Below the pieces are notes generated by a model. It was not told where the DNA came from. It ran no database searches and was given only the letters and a program-made list of their open reading frames with translations. 64,000 bases of DNA from positions 1-64,000 of the forward strand of contig JAIBCA010000074.1 in NCBI GenBank assembly GCA_019694345.1, in the 5' to 3' direction. Within the stretch, counting starts at the first letter, position 1, and the number at the start of each line of letters is the position of its first letter. Shown piece by piece: positions 51,134-60,291 of the stretch. Source of the DNA: Pyrinomonadaceae bacterium (GTDB taxonomy: Bacteria > Acidobacteriota > Blastocatellia > Pyrinomonadales > Pyrinomonadaceae). The translations under genes and the position numbers were made by a program.

Positions 51134-54100
51134 TTACGCATTGACCACGCCGAATCGACTCTTGAATTCCTCGCGGCCGAAGGTCCGGTCGAGCCAAATG
51201 TTCGTCAGTTTTTCCTGAATGCTGTTCGCCTTAAGCCGATCGTTCAGGTTCTTGAAATCGACGAAATCAAGATGCTGGTCCTGATTGAAGCACGAGAACA
51301 CAAAAAACTCTTCGCCGGTGTGCGGATTGACGTGCCGCTGCAGGCACTGTGCGCACACCTCCTTCATCATGCACTGCATGGGCGAGTTGATCGAACCGAT
51401 CGCGACATGGTGCTCTTTCAGATAGGGTTTGAGCGACGCATGGCGAGCCTCGCGGACGCCATTCATCATACGATCCGAGCCGATCGCTATGATGCGGTCG
51501 ACGTCCTTCAGATCGACGGTCTTTTCGCCTAATTTGCCTTCAGCGTAGGCGATCATGGCCTGGACAATGTTGCCCCGAAAATGTGCATCCTGCGGTCGCT
51601 GAGGTACGATCTCGGTGCCCCAATCAGTTGCCCAGATGACTTGGTCGGTCGCGTCCTCGATCTCTTCGCGCTTAAAGAGGTCATCGCCGTTCTTATATCC
51701 GGCAAAGTAGATCACCTTGTTGTTTTTTGCCCGCAGTGCGCGGGCGATCGAAAACAAGACCGCGTTGCCGAGGCCGCCGCCGGCAAGCAGGACGGTCTCG
51801 TTCTCGGTGATCTCGGTCGGCGTGCCGGTAGGGCCCATCACGAGCACCTCTTCGCCCTCCTTGAGCAGCTGACACATTCGCGACGAGGTTCCCATTTCGA
51901 GAACGATCATCGACAGTAAACCCTTTTCCTCATCGACCCATGCACCGGTCAGTGCCAGGCCCTCCATCATCAGGCGTTTGCCGTCGATAACGGGCGCGGT
52001 GGTCTCAAAATTCTGCAGTCGATAAAACTGTCCCGGTTCGAACTTTCGAGCCTGCAGCGGAGCCTTGACGACGACATCCACGATGGTCGGGGTCAGGCGT
52101 TCGACCTTGACCACATACGCTCGAAGTTCTTCGTCGAGCTTGGCCGTAAGGTCGTCATAGATACGGTCGCGCTCGATTTGCGGCAGGGTGCCGCGGGCAG
52201 CCAATTCGTCGGCAAATATTTCGGCCACTCTTTCATAGCCGTGCTTGGCCGATGCCATTGCCTTTACTACGTTTCCGGCGTATTTCGGGTGGTTATCGCC
52301 GTAATAGCTGATGAACTTGCCGTTGTGCTCGTATGAAGTGAAAAATCCTGTCTCGCCCTTTGCCGCTTCGACCGTGTGCAGAGTACCGTCGGGGCCGCGT
52401 TCGACCCTGAAGGGCTGAAAGAACTGACGCCATTCGTCCATCTTAAAGGTTCCGGGCTTTTCCTTTTCGTAGATCACATTTGGCGACGTTCCGGCCGCGA
52501 CACACACGGTGCGGGCAGGAAGTTCAAAGGTCGTACCGGTCTTCTCGAATTTTCCGCTCTCGGCGATGTACTCCAATCGCTCGAAGATGATAGCTTTGAC
52601 AGCTCCGAACTCGTCCGGTACCGCTGCGGTCGGGCTCATACATTCGACAATGTTAATGCCCTCTTCAAGCGCCTTCTGCACTTCCTCGTGGTTGAGCCGA
52701 TACGCGGGCGAGTCCTGCAACCGCTTGCGATAAACCAGCGAAACGCCGCCCCATCCCTGAACGAGTGAAACAAGATCGGGCTCTTCGCCCGCAGCGGCTG
52801 CCCGGGCACGTTCCGCCCTGACGGCACGGCCATGTTCGATAAATTCTTTAAATATCGCGAGTTCCTCGGCATCATAGGCGGCGAATATCTTTTCCTCGCC
52901 AAACTCCTCGACCACCTGTTCGTATTTCCCAAGCATTTTCTCAACCTGAACAGGGTAATACGCAAATATTTCGGTGGCTGTATCGATACCAGTAAGGCCT
53001 CCGCCGATGACGACGGCCGGCAGACGCACCTGGAGATTTGAAAGCGTATCTTTCTTGAACGCACCGGTAAGCTGCAGGGCCATGAGGAAATCGGATGCCT
53101 GACGGATACCGCGGATCAGGTTGTTTTTCATCGGAACGATCGTCGGGCGACCGGCGCCGGTCGCGATAGCGATGTGGTCAAAGCCAAAATCCCACGCATC
53201 TTCGATCGTCAGCGTTCCGCCGAACCGAACGCCGCCGTATGCTCGAAAACGCTTTCGGCGGGTCAGCATCAACTGGATCATCGTCAAGAAATTCTTGTCC
53301 CAGCGGACGGTGATGCCGTATTCCGAAACCCCGCCAAAACCGGAGAGGATGCGTTCGTCCAGTTCTTCGGTGACTTCGCCGATGTCTTTGATGGCCTTCG
53401 GTACGGTCGTACCGCAATTGCCGGTCCAGTCGGCCGGCAGCGGTTCGATCTTCAGGCCGTCGAGTCCGACGACCCCAAAGCCTTCATTCAGCAGGTAATG
53501 CGACAGAGTGTAGCCCGCCGGGCCGAGTCCGACGACCATTACGTTCTTGCCGTTGTAGGGAAGAGCATAGGGACGCTTGGCATTCAGCGGGTTCCACCGA
53601 GTCAGAAGGCTGTAGATCTCAAATCCGTAAGGCATCTTGAGCACGTCAGTCAGCGACGCCGTTTCCGCGAGCGGGATATTCACCGGTTCCTGCTTCTGAA
53701 AGATACAGCCTTTCATGCAGTCGTTGCAGATGCGGTGTCCCGTGCCGGCACACATGGGGTTGTCGATCGCGACTATCGCCAGCGAACCGATCGGATCACC
53801 TTGCTTCTTGAGCATATGCATCTCGGAGATGCGTTCGTCGAGCGGACACCCTTCGGTCTTAATACCGAGTGGATTGCGTTTTGCGGTGCCGTCGGCCTCG
53901 CGCAGGCCGGTCGAACATGCGTCCTTTTCGCGTTCGTGGCAGATCATGCAGTAATCGATCTCGTAGAGAGCGTCCCGCATGGTGCCGCGGTCGTCCGTTA
54001 GCTTAAAACCGTCACGCTTTCGCATCAATGCGGCCTCACCCCGCATCTTATTCGGCATTGCGGGATCCGGATGGATAAGGTGGACGAGGTTTTGATAGTC

Positions 54101-54868
54101 GAGCGGGTGCGGCGTCCTGAAACTGTGCCACCGCTTGGACTTATTGAAGAAGGCACAGGCCGACCACGCCTCGATCAGACGGAGAGCCGCCTTGACGGTC
54201 AGCAGGTCACCAACGCTCTCGATCTCGAGCACAAATCCTGAAAACAGCCTGCCAAAGGGTTTTTCGCTCAGGTCCTTATATGCCGATTGTATCTTTTCGA
54301 TCGTTCGCTTGGTTCCGGCATCGAGTTCGATCTCTTTTGTGAGGTCTTCCTCAGCCCTGACCAGAAGTGCCGTCATCGTTGCTATCGACAGTTCTTCGTC
54401 GTGGACGAGGGTTTGGTCGAACGCACAGTTCCTCAACTCACGGACAGCTTCCCAAAGTTCATTTTCATTGAACTGGCTGATCGCATCCGCCTTGAATGTC
54501 TTGGTGGCTCGCCTCTGGACAAAAAACTTGTACTGCCAAATGGGGTTCTGGATAAGCACAGCCTTTTCCACCGAGGTTCGGACATCCGAAATTCCAAACA
54601 AACGCGCGATGAAATCTGAAAGATAAGGCGCTGAATCGGTCAGGATCGTCGATTCAGCCCTGCGTTCGATCCCCTCGCCACGGGTAGTAATGTATTTCGT
54701 AAGAGCCTCGTGCAGGACCGGTTCCTTTTCAGCGACCTCGGCATAGAATGCATCAGCAAGGTCCTTCAATCGTGCGGCGTCAAACAGATCTGAATAATTA
54801 AAACCCGGAACGCCCAGAGCAAAGTCACGCGATCCGATCGAATTGTTGTCCGTCATAGTCATGTCCAT
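51134..54868 (-). CDS. Fused iron-sulfur FAD/NAD(P) oxidoreductase (GltD/NfnB-like plus PyrK-like)
   Basis: A 1244-residue protein from ATG 54868 (ATGs at 54862 and 54856 are alternatives). Residues about 1-290 form an unrecognised helical domain. A cysteine-rich 4Fe-4S region follows: CMICHEREKDAC near 306, and CAGTGHRICNDCMKGC near 368-383. Next are an FAD-binding Rossmann fold (VVGLGPAGYTLSHYL near 445) and a second nucleotide fold (VVIGGGLTGIDTATEIF near 620). From about 910 the protein resembles ferredoxin-reductase/PyrK subunits, ending with a 2Fe-2S site (CMMKEVCAQCLQRH near 1168, last Cys in FSCF). Fusing both halves suggests internal electron transfer, as between NfnA and NfnB. Substrates unknown. 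Confidence 0.87.
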   Translation of the reverse strand: MDMTMTDNNSIGSRDFALGVPGFNYSDLFDAARLKDLADAFYAEVAEKEPVLHEALTKYITTRGEGIERRAESTILTDSAPYLSDFIARLFGISDVRTSVEKAVLIQNPIWQYKFFVQRRATKTFKADAISQFNENELWEAVRELRNCAFDQTLVHDEELSIATMTALLVRAEEDLTKEIELDAGTKRTIEKIQSAYKDLSEKPFGRLFSGFVLEIESVGDLLTVKAALRLIEAWSACAFFNKSKRWHSFRTPHPLDYQNLVHLIHPDPAMPNKMRGEAALMRKRDGFKLTDDRGTMRDALYEIDYCMICHEREKDACSTGLREADGTAKRNPLGIKTEGCPLDERISEMHMLKKQGDPIGSLAIVAIDNPMCAGTGHRICNDCMKGCIFQKQEPVNIPLAETASLTDVLKMPYGFEIYSLLTRWNPLNAKRPYALPYNGKNVMVVGLGPAGYTLSHYLLNEGFGVVGLDGLKIEPLPADWTGNCGTTVPKAIKDIGEVTEELDERILSGFGGVSEYGITVRWDKNFLTMIQLMLTRRKRFRAYGGVRFGGTLTIEDAWDFGFDHIAIATGAGRPTIVPMKNNLIRGIRQASDFLMALQLTGAFKKDTLSNLQVRLPAVVIGGGLTGIDTATEIFAYYPVQVEKMLGKYEQVVEEFGEEKIFAAYDAEELAIFKEFIEHGRAVRAERARAAAAGEEPDLVSLVQGWGGVSLVYRKRLQDSPAYRLNHEEVQKALEEGINIVECMSPTAAVPDEFGAVKAIIFERLEYIAESGKFEKTGTTFELPARTVCVAAGTSPNVIYEKEKPGTFKMDEWRQFFQPFRVERGPDGTLHTVEAAKGETGFFTSYEHNGKFISYYGDNHPKYAGNVVKAMASAKHGYERVAEIFADELAARGTLPQIERDRIYDDLTAKLDEELRAYVVKVERLTPTIVDVVVKAPLQARKFEPGQFYRLQNFETTAPVIDGKRLMMEGLALTGAWVDEEKGLLSMIVLEMGTSSRMCQLLKEGEEVLVMGPTGTPTEITENETVLLAGGGLGNAVLFSIARALRAKNNKVIYFAGYKNGDDLFKREEIEDATDQVIWATDWGTEIVPQRPQDAHFRGNIVQAMIAYAEGKLGEKTVDLKDVDRIIAIGSDRMMNGVREARHASLKPYLKEHHVAIGSINSPMQCMMKEVCAQCLQRHVNPHTGEEFFVFSCFNQDQHLDFVDFKNLNDRLKANSIQEKLTNIWLDRTFGREEFKSRFGVVNA

Positions 54869-54995
54869 ACAGCCTGCGTCCGGCAGGCAAGGCTAAATGA
54901 ACAATATACCACTTGGCTTTGGCGCCATCCAAAACTACCGGCGTCAGGAGAGCTGAACATCGGCCGATAATAATGATAATTCGGGCTAAATATGG

Positions 54996-55001
54996 TATAA
55001 A
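54996..55001 (+). promoter_or_regulatory. Extended -10 promoter element of the tyrosine-kinase gene
   Basis: TATAAA preceded by TG plus one base (TGGTATAAA), an extended -10 form that can work without a strong -35. It lies 57 bp before ATG 55059. Confidence 0.45.
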
Positions 55002-55058
55002 ACTAGTTCGTCGAGTGATCGTATCGGGACGGCCCCGCGATCGTGAATTAAAGGCTGT

Positions 55059-57581
55059 ATGGAGCAAGATCAAAGGCTGACGCCTTTACCAAAATCGGTC
55101 GAGATGCGGCCGGCCGGAAGCGATTATCCGCCGAGTTACTCGTCGTACTATGACGACGAGTCGTTTGCCAACAAACGCTCGATCCGGCAGTACTTTAATA
55201 TCGTCTACAAGCGGCTGCCCATAATCCTGGCGATCGCGATCGTAGTTACGGCCGCTGTATCTTTCTATTCGTTTCGACAGCCATCGATCTATCAGGCGAG
55301 CACGGAACTGATCATCGAACCGCGCAAGCCGCAGGTGACCCAGAAAGAGGCCATCAACATCAACTTCGGCAACGATTCGAACTATTACAATACTCAGCTG
55401 CAGTTACTCCAGAATGCCGATCTGATGAAAAAGGTCGTCGTTGCCCTGGGGCTCCATCGCGACGCAAAGCTGCTGGGTGACGAGAACCGTGGATTATTGA
55501 GCGGGCTGCGGTCATTGATAGTCGGCGACCAGAAAAAGGCTGATGCGGAATCTGCACTGCCGATAATCGCCGACTCAACTTCGCAGCCAAACTCGGGAAA
55601 GGTCATTCTCACGCCGGAAGAGGAGGCACTTGCGTCCCGATACGTTGGTAACCTGACCGGGCCGCGGCTTAAGGTCGAGCGGCTCGAAGATACTAATATC
55701 GTGACCGTTTCGGTCCAGAACGAGAATCCCGTCCTCGCTGCCAAGGTGGCGGACAAACTGGCCGAGATATTTATCGACGAGGACGCCAAGCGTGAGCTCG
55801 AGGGGGCTCAGACCGCGTACGACGAACTGACCAAGTCGATCGAAGACCTCAAAAATACGATCGCCAAACAGGAGAGCGACTATATCGAGGAAATGCGCTC
55901 GAGCGATCTGCCGCTACAGGAAAAGGGCGGCGACCTTCGGGCCGGCAATCTTTCGACGCTGCAGGCGCAGTACAACGATGCTCTGTCCGAGACCGGCAAG
56001 ATCCAGGCTCTGTATTCGGCGGCCGTAAACGCGGTCCAAAAAGGCGACATCATGTCGGTGGTCGGCGACAATAAGGCCCTCCAGGATGCCCGCAGTCAAA
56101 ATCTCAAAAGACAGGCCGATCTGGAAAAGCGCATCGAGGAGATCGACAAGAAGATCGACGAAGCGAAGGAAAACCGCAAAAAACTGCTTTCGAAATATAC
56201 GGATGAGCACCCATCGGTCATCGAGGTGACTGCGCAGATCAATGAACTTGAAGCGCAGAAAGGCCGAGTGAACAACGAAGTCGCTTCGAAGATAAAGACC
56301 GAGAGCCAAAAGCTCGAAAAAGGCGCCGAGCGCGAGGTCCTCGCGACACTTAAGGCCCAATACGACGCCGCCAGGCTCCGTGAGGACAGGGCTCGTGCGG
56401 CCTATATAAAGGCCGCGGAGGACGCCAATTTCGAGGGCCAGGCGGAAACGCGATTGATCACCCGCAAGCGCGAGATCGAGACCAATCGAAGCCTGCTCGA
56501 TACATACACTCAGCGGCAGAAAGAACAGGAACTTGCGATCGCCGGCGGACGTCCGAACAATATCAAGATATCAAACCGAGCGGTCACACCGGGCGGTCCG
56601 ATCGGGCCGAATCGAACGCGAAACATCATTGTCGCGCTATTGATATCGCTTGCCGCCGGCATCGGGCTTGCATTCCTGCTCGACTATCTTGACGATTCAG
56701 TTAAGTCCTCAGACGATGTCAGCCGTAATCTCGGCCTGCCGACGCTGGCTCTGATACCGCACCATTCGCAGAGCGAGAAGCGCAAGTTGCCGCTGCCCGG
56801 ACTCGTGCCTCGCGGAGATGAATCGTCACAGGCCCAGTCGGCACTCATCACTCTCGACGAGCGCAATTCGCCGACCGCCGAGGCCTACAGGCATCTGCGG
56901 ACCTCGCTGCTGTTCTCATCGGCCGGCAAGCCGCCGCAAACCATACTAGTGACATCGTCGCAGCCATCCGAAGGCAAAACGACAACGGCGATCAACACCG
57001 CGATCACACTGGCCCAAGCTGACGTCGATGTCATTGTCATTGACTGTGACTTGCGGCGGCCGCGGCTGCATAGTCACTTTGGCCTTGATAACAGTCAGGG
57101 GCTGACAAACTACCTGTCGGGCGAAAAGTCCACCGAAAATCTGATCAAAGCGGCACCCGGCTTGCCGAGGCTGAAGATAATAACGAGCGGCCCGATCCCG
57201 CCGAACCCGGCTGAGTTGCTGAGTTCGAACGAGATGAAGAACCTGATCCAGTTTCTCAAGGGCAGGTTCAAACATGTAATTATCGATTCGCCGCCGGCGA
57301 TATCCTTCACCGATGCTGCGATCCTGTCGACCCTGGTTGACGGCGTGGTCCTGGTGGCGATGGCCGGCCGGAGTTCGATCCATCTTATGCGCCAGTTCAA
57401 ACAACGGCTAGGCAACATCGGCGCGAGGATCTACGGTGTGGTCCTGAACGGCATCAGATCCGGCTCGATGGAATACGACTATTACGGTACGGGATACTAC
57501 GACTACTATCGCCGCAGCGAAACAGACGAAACGCCGATCATGGAAGATACATCGAAACAAAGTTTCGATAATAGAACCTGA
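55059..57581 (+). CDS. wzc: Wzc-type polysaccharide co-polymerase / tyrosine autokinase
   Basis: An 840-residue inner-membrane protein. TM1 lies near residues 53-72 (LPIILAIAIVVTAAVSFYSF) and TM2 near 527-547 (IVALLISLAAGIGLAFLLDY); between them are a Wzz domain and a long periplasmic coiled coil. The cytoplasmic BY-kinase domain has Walker A SSQPSEGKTTTA near 633, Walker A' VIVIDCDLRRPRLHSHF near 663 and Walker B HVIIDSPP near 739. The C terminus has a Tyr cluster (YDYYGTGYYDYYRR) for autophosphorylation. It controls chain length and export of the polysaccharide made by the 1.6-23.5 kb cluster. It is convergent with rmlD. Confidence 0.94.
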   Translation: MEQDQRLTPLPKSVEMRPAGSDYPPSYSSYYDDESFANKRSIRQYFNIVYKRLPIILAIAIVVTAAVSFYSFRQPSIYQASTELIIEPRKPQVTQKEAININFGNDSNYYNTQLQLLQNADLMKKVVVALGLHRDAKLLGDENRGLLSGLRSLIVGDQKKADAESALPIIADSTSQPNSGKVILTPEEEALASRYVGNLTGPRLKVERLEDTNIVTVSVQNENPVLAAKVADKLAEIFIDEDAKRELEGAQTAYDELTKSIEDLKNTIAKQESDYIEEMRSSDLPLQEKGGDLRAGNLSTLQAQYNDALSETGKIQALYSAAVNAVQKGDIMSVVGDNKALQDARSQNLKRQADLEKRIEEIDKKIDEAKENRKKLLSKYTDEHPSVIEVTAQINELEAQKGRVNNEVASKIKTESQKLEKGAEREVLATLKAQYDAARLREDRARAAYIKAAEDANFEGQAETRLITRKREIETNRSLLDTYTQRQKEQELAIAGGRPNNIKISNRAVTPGGPIGPNRTRNIIVALLISLAAGIGLAFLLDYLDDSVKSSDDVSRNLGLPTLALIPHHSQSEKRKLPLPGLVPRGDESSQAQSALITLDERNSPTAEAYRHLRTSLLFSSAGKPPQTILVTSSQPSEGKTTTAINTAITLAQADVDVIVIDCDLRRPRLHSHFGLDNSQGLTNYLSGEKSTENLIKAAPGLPRLKIITSGPIPPNPAELLSSNEMKNLIQFLKGRFKHVIIDSPPAISFTDAAILSTLVDGVVLVAMAGRSSIHLMRQFKQRLGNIGARIYGVVLNGIRSGSMEYDYYGTGYYDYYRRSETDETPIMEDTSKQSFDNRT

Positions 57582-57593
57582 AATAAAATAACG

Positions 57594-58451
57594 TCACTCA
57601 GCCGCACCTTCGCTCGTTAGAAACGCGGCGAGCGAATCGCTCCAAACCGGCATCTTACCGAGCCCGAGCCGCTCACTGAAAAGGCATGCGAGTTTAGAAC
57701 TGACGGGCCGTGGAGCGGGACGCTTCAGACTCTCACGAGAAACGGGCTCGATCAGCTCACGGTCGAATCCGCCGATCTCCGCAACAGCCTCAGCAAATTC
57801 CAAATAACTCATTCCGGGCCCGCTGTTGGTCACATGGTAAGTGCCGGGCAGATCCAGTTCGGCAAGCTCGCGGAGCCGGCGGGCCAGATCGCCGGCGAAG
57901 GTCGGCGTTCCGTACGAATCACCAATTGCACTGATCCGCTTTCCCTCGGCAAGCAGGCGGTGCATTACGCTCAAAAAATTTGAGCCGCCCGACCCGTAGA
58001 TCCAGCCTGACCTGACGATGATCGTTGCAGCATTTGCCGCGCGGGCACGATCCTCGCCTTCTAATTTCGAACGCCCGTAAACGGACCGTGGGTCGGGCGT
58101 GTCGCGTTGGGTATAAAAGCCCGGATTTTCCCCGCCAAAAACAAAGTCGGTCGATATTGTGACAAAAACAGCACCGCTCAGCTTTGCTGCAAGGGCGAGA
58201 TTTTCGACACCGGCGGAATTTGAGGCGTAGCATGCCTGCTGGTTGGTTTCGGCTCCGTCTACGTCCGTAAAAGCGGCACAATTTAAGATGGCATCAAAGC
58301 CCGGATCGACAATGGCCTCAAAAACCTGTTCCCGATCTGAAATATCAAGCCGATCGCGCCCAAGCGCAGTGACATTGTCACCGATTTCCCGGCAATGCTT
58401 TGCCGTCGCTCGCGCGACCATGCCGTTGGCTCCCGTCACCAAGATCTTCAT
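57594..58451 (-). CDS. rmlD: dTDP-4-dehydrorhamnose reductase (RmlD)
   Basis: A 285-residue NAD(P)-dependent short-chain reductase from ATG 58451; an in-frame start at 58466 is less likely. The N terminus has KILVTGANGMVARATAKHC (GxxGxxG), followed by AAFTDVDGAETNQQACYASN and ISTDFVFGGENPGFYTQRD, then VYGRSKLEGE with the catalytic YxxxK. It reduces dTDP-4-keto-rhamnose to dTDP-rhamnose, the last step of the pathway. Its upstream neighbour in the transcript is rmlB, 39 bp away. RmlA- and RmlC-like genes lie about 40 kb off. Confidence 0.92.
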   Translation of the reverse strand: MKILVTGANGMVARATAKHCREIGDNVTALGRDRLDISDREQVFEAIVDPGFDAILNCAAFTDVDGAETNQQACYASNSAGVENLALAAKLSGAVFVTISTDFVFGGENPGFYTQRDTPDPRSVYGRSKLEGEDRARAANAATIIVRSGWIYGSGGSNFLSVMHRLLAEGKRISAIGDSYGTPTFAGDLARRLRELAELDLPGTYHVTNSGPGMSYLEFAEAVAEIGGFDRELIEPVSRESLKRPAPRPVSSKLACLFSERLGLGKMPVWSDSLAAFLTSEGAAE

Positions 58452-58490
58452 AATAAATCTCAACAAGATCGAATGCCGGCGGAACCGGAA

Positions 58491-59504
58491 CTACACTTCG
58501 CCGTACATACGGCGATAGTATTCGCGGTACTCGCCGCTTCGGACGTGCTCGACCCAAGGCTGGTTGTTTCGATACCAGTCGATGGTTCCGATCAGTCCGT
58601 CTTCCCAGGACGTCAGCGGTTTCCAGCCAAGCTCGGTCTCCGCCTTGGTTGGGTCGATCGCGTATCGGCGGTCGTGACCCAGACGATCAGTGACATATCG
58701 GATCAGATCGTACGGTTTGCCGAGCGCGTCGAGTATGGCATGAACGACATCGATATTGTATTGCTCGTTCCGTGACCCGATATTGTAGGCTTCGCCCGAA
58801 CGGCCGTTTTCATATGCCAGCCAGATCGCCCGGCAATGATCGTCAACGTATATCCAGTCGCGCACGTTCTTGCCGTCACCGTAAACCGGCAGGGGTTCGT
58901 CGTTCATGGCATTGGCGATCATCAGCGGTATCAGCTTTTCAGGAAACTGCCGCGGGCCATAATTGTTGCCGCATCGGGTGATGACAGCGTCGACGCCAAA
59001 GGTCTCGATCGCGGCGCGCACAATGAACTCGGCCGATGCTTTTGAGGCGGCATAGGGAGAGTTTGGCTGGAGCGGCGACGATTCGGTGAAGTACTCGTCA
59101 CTTTCATCCGGCAAACTTCCCATCACTTCATCGGTCGAGATCTGAACAAAGCGCCTGACGCCCTTTGCCCGGGCGGCATCGAGTAATACCTGAGTCCCGA
59201 TAATGTTGGTTCGCAAAAATTCGTCTGCCGAGGTGATGCTGCGATCGACATGTGATTCGGCCGCAAAATTAAATATCGCATCCACATCATCCGGCAATGC
59301 GGCAAGTACGGAACTCCGGTCGCAAATGTCGCCATTGACGAAAACGTGACGGTTTTCGTCGAGTCCCGCAAGATTCTCAAGGTTGCCGGCGTAGGTCAAC
59401 GAATCATAGTTTATGATCCTGACGTTAGGGTCATCGGCCAATAGCGATCGAATGAATGCCGAACCGATAAAGCCGGCTCCGCCCGTTACAAAAAATGTCT
59501 TCAT
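58491..59504 (-). CDS. rmlB: dTDP-glucose 4,6-dehydratase (RmlB)
   Basis: A 337-residue extended short-chain dehydrogenase/reductase. It has FFVTGGAGFIGSAFIRSLL (GxxGxxG), FNFAAESHVDRSI, the catalytic STDEVMGSLPD with Thr-Asp-Glu, and YAASKASAEFIVRA with YxxxK. GKNVRDWIYVDDHCRAIWL near residues 208-226 is the usual substrate-binding part. It converts dTDP-glucose to dTDP-4-keto-6-deoxyglucose. It forms an operon with rmlD and sits next to the Wzc-type kinase gene, linking rhamnose supply to glycan export. Confidence 0.95.
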   Translation of the reverse strand: MKTFFVTGGAGFIGSAFIRSLLADDPNVRIINYDSLTYAGNLENLAGLDENRHVFVNGDICDRSSVLAALPDDVDAIFNFAAESHVDRSITSADEFLRTNIIGTQVLLDAARAKGVRRFVQISTDEVMGSLPDESDEYFTESSPLQPNSPYAASKASAEFIVRAAIETFGVDAVITRCGNNYGPRQFPEKLIPLMIANAMNDEPLPVYGDGKNVRDWIYVDDHCRAIWLAYENGRSGEAYNIGSRNEQYNIDVVHAILDALGKPYDLIRYVTDRLGHDRRYAIDPTKAETELGWKPLTSWEDGLIGTIDWYRNNQPWVEHVRSGEYREYYRRMYGEV

Positions 59505-59533
59505 AAATAAACAGATCCGCGATCACTGACCTC

Positions 59534-60106
59534 TCAACTGTCGAGGCGGCGCATATGCTTGAGCAGAACATCTGCGTATTCCTGCGGCGAATCAATGTTC
59601 TTGAGAGCAACCTTCCCTCCATCCTCACTGGCGTTATCGATCACCAGGTCGCCGAACCCGAGTATCCTCTGAAGTACCGACGTCGTGACGGTAACATCCT
59701 GAATGCGTCTGAGCGGGATGTTGCGGGTCGTACGTGAGATCAAGCCCTCGTCAACCTCGATCTGCGTGTCCCTGAGCGAATACCGGACGAGTTTTGCCTT
59801 TACGTGGTAGAACGCGGGTATCAGGAACATCATCAGGCCCAATGGGATCGCTATCAGCACGGTCACGCCAAACACACTCAGCAATGCGACCACCAGCAAT
59901 GCCCCGATCGCCGCCAAGACATAACCGATCTTAATGAATTTCAGGGTCGGGCCGATCGAAAAGACCAAAATCCCGTCAGGATCCCCGGTTTGCTCGACAG
60001 GGCGGCCCGCGACCTTGGTTTCAACCTCCGGGTCGATCGAATTTCCGCATTTTCGGCAAAATTGAGCTTCGTCTGAGTTTTCAGTACCGCATTTGATGCA
60101 AAACAT
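59534..60106 (-). CDS. Zinc-ribbon plus bPH2-domain membrane protein (YdbS-like)
   Basis: A 190-residue protein. Residues 1-22 form a zinc ribbon (FCIKCGTENSDEAQFCRKCG, two CxxC pairs). Two membrane helices follow near 58-98 (IGYVLAAIGALLVVALLSVF, then LIAIPLGLMMFLIPAFY). The C-terminal bPH2 beta domain has YSLRDTQIEVDEGLISRTT, RNIPLRRIQDVTV and ILGFGDLVIDNASEDGG. YdbS-type proteins are membrane-associated and poorly understood. It starts 112 bp before the promoter of the divergent secreted-protein gene and ends near rmlB. Confidence 0.88.
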   Translation of the reverse strand: MFCIKCGTENSDEAQFCRKCGNSIDPEVETKVAGRPVEQTGDPDGILVFSIGPTLKFIKIGYVLAAIGALLVVALLSVFGVTVLIAIPLGLMMFLIPAFYHVKAKLVRYSLRDTQIEVDEGLISRTTRNIPLRRIQDVTVTTSVLQRILGFGDLVIDNASEDGGKVALKNIDSPQEYADVLLKHMRRLDS

Positions 60107-60218
60107 AATTGTCGCTCTCCGGAATTGATCTTTGTCACAATCATTATAACCAGTTGACCATAACTCTCAACCTGCTCGCCCGCCCGTCGCTCCGCCGATC
60201 GAGCCAGGGGAGCCGGTC

Positions 60219-60248
60219 TTGTCGCAAACCTCGACATTCGATTATACT
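60219..60248 (+). promoter_or_regulatory. Sigma70-like promoter of the DUF1906/FG-GAP gene
   Basis: TTGTCG at 60219-60224 and TATACT at 60243-60248 are separated by 18 bp; transcription would begin near 60255, leaving a leader of about 37 bases before ATG 60292. The position supports that ATG over any earlier in-frame start. Confidence 0.5.
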
Positions 60249-60291
60249 TTACGCGAATTCCATAACGATCGCTCATAGTTTGAGGCCCCAT

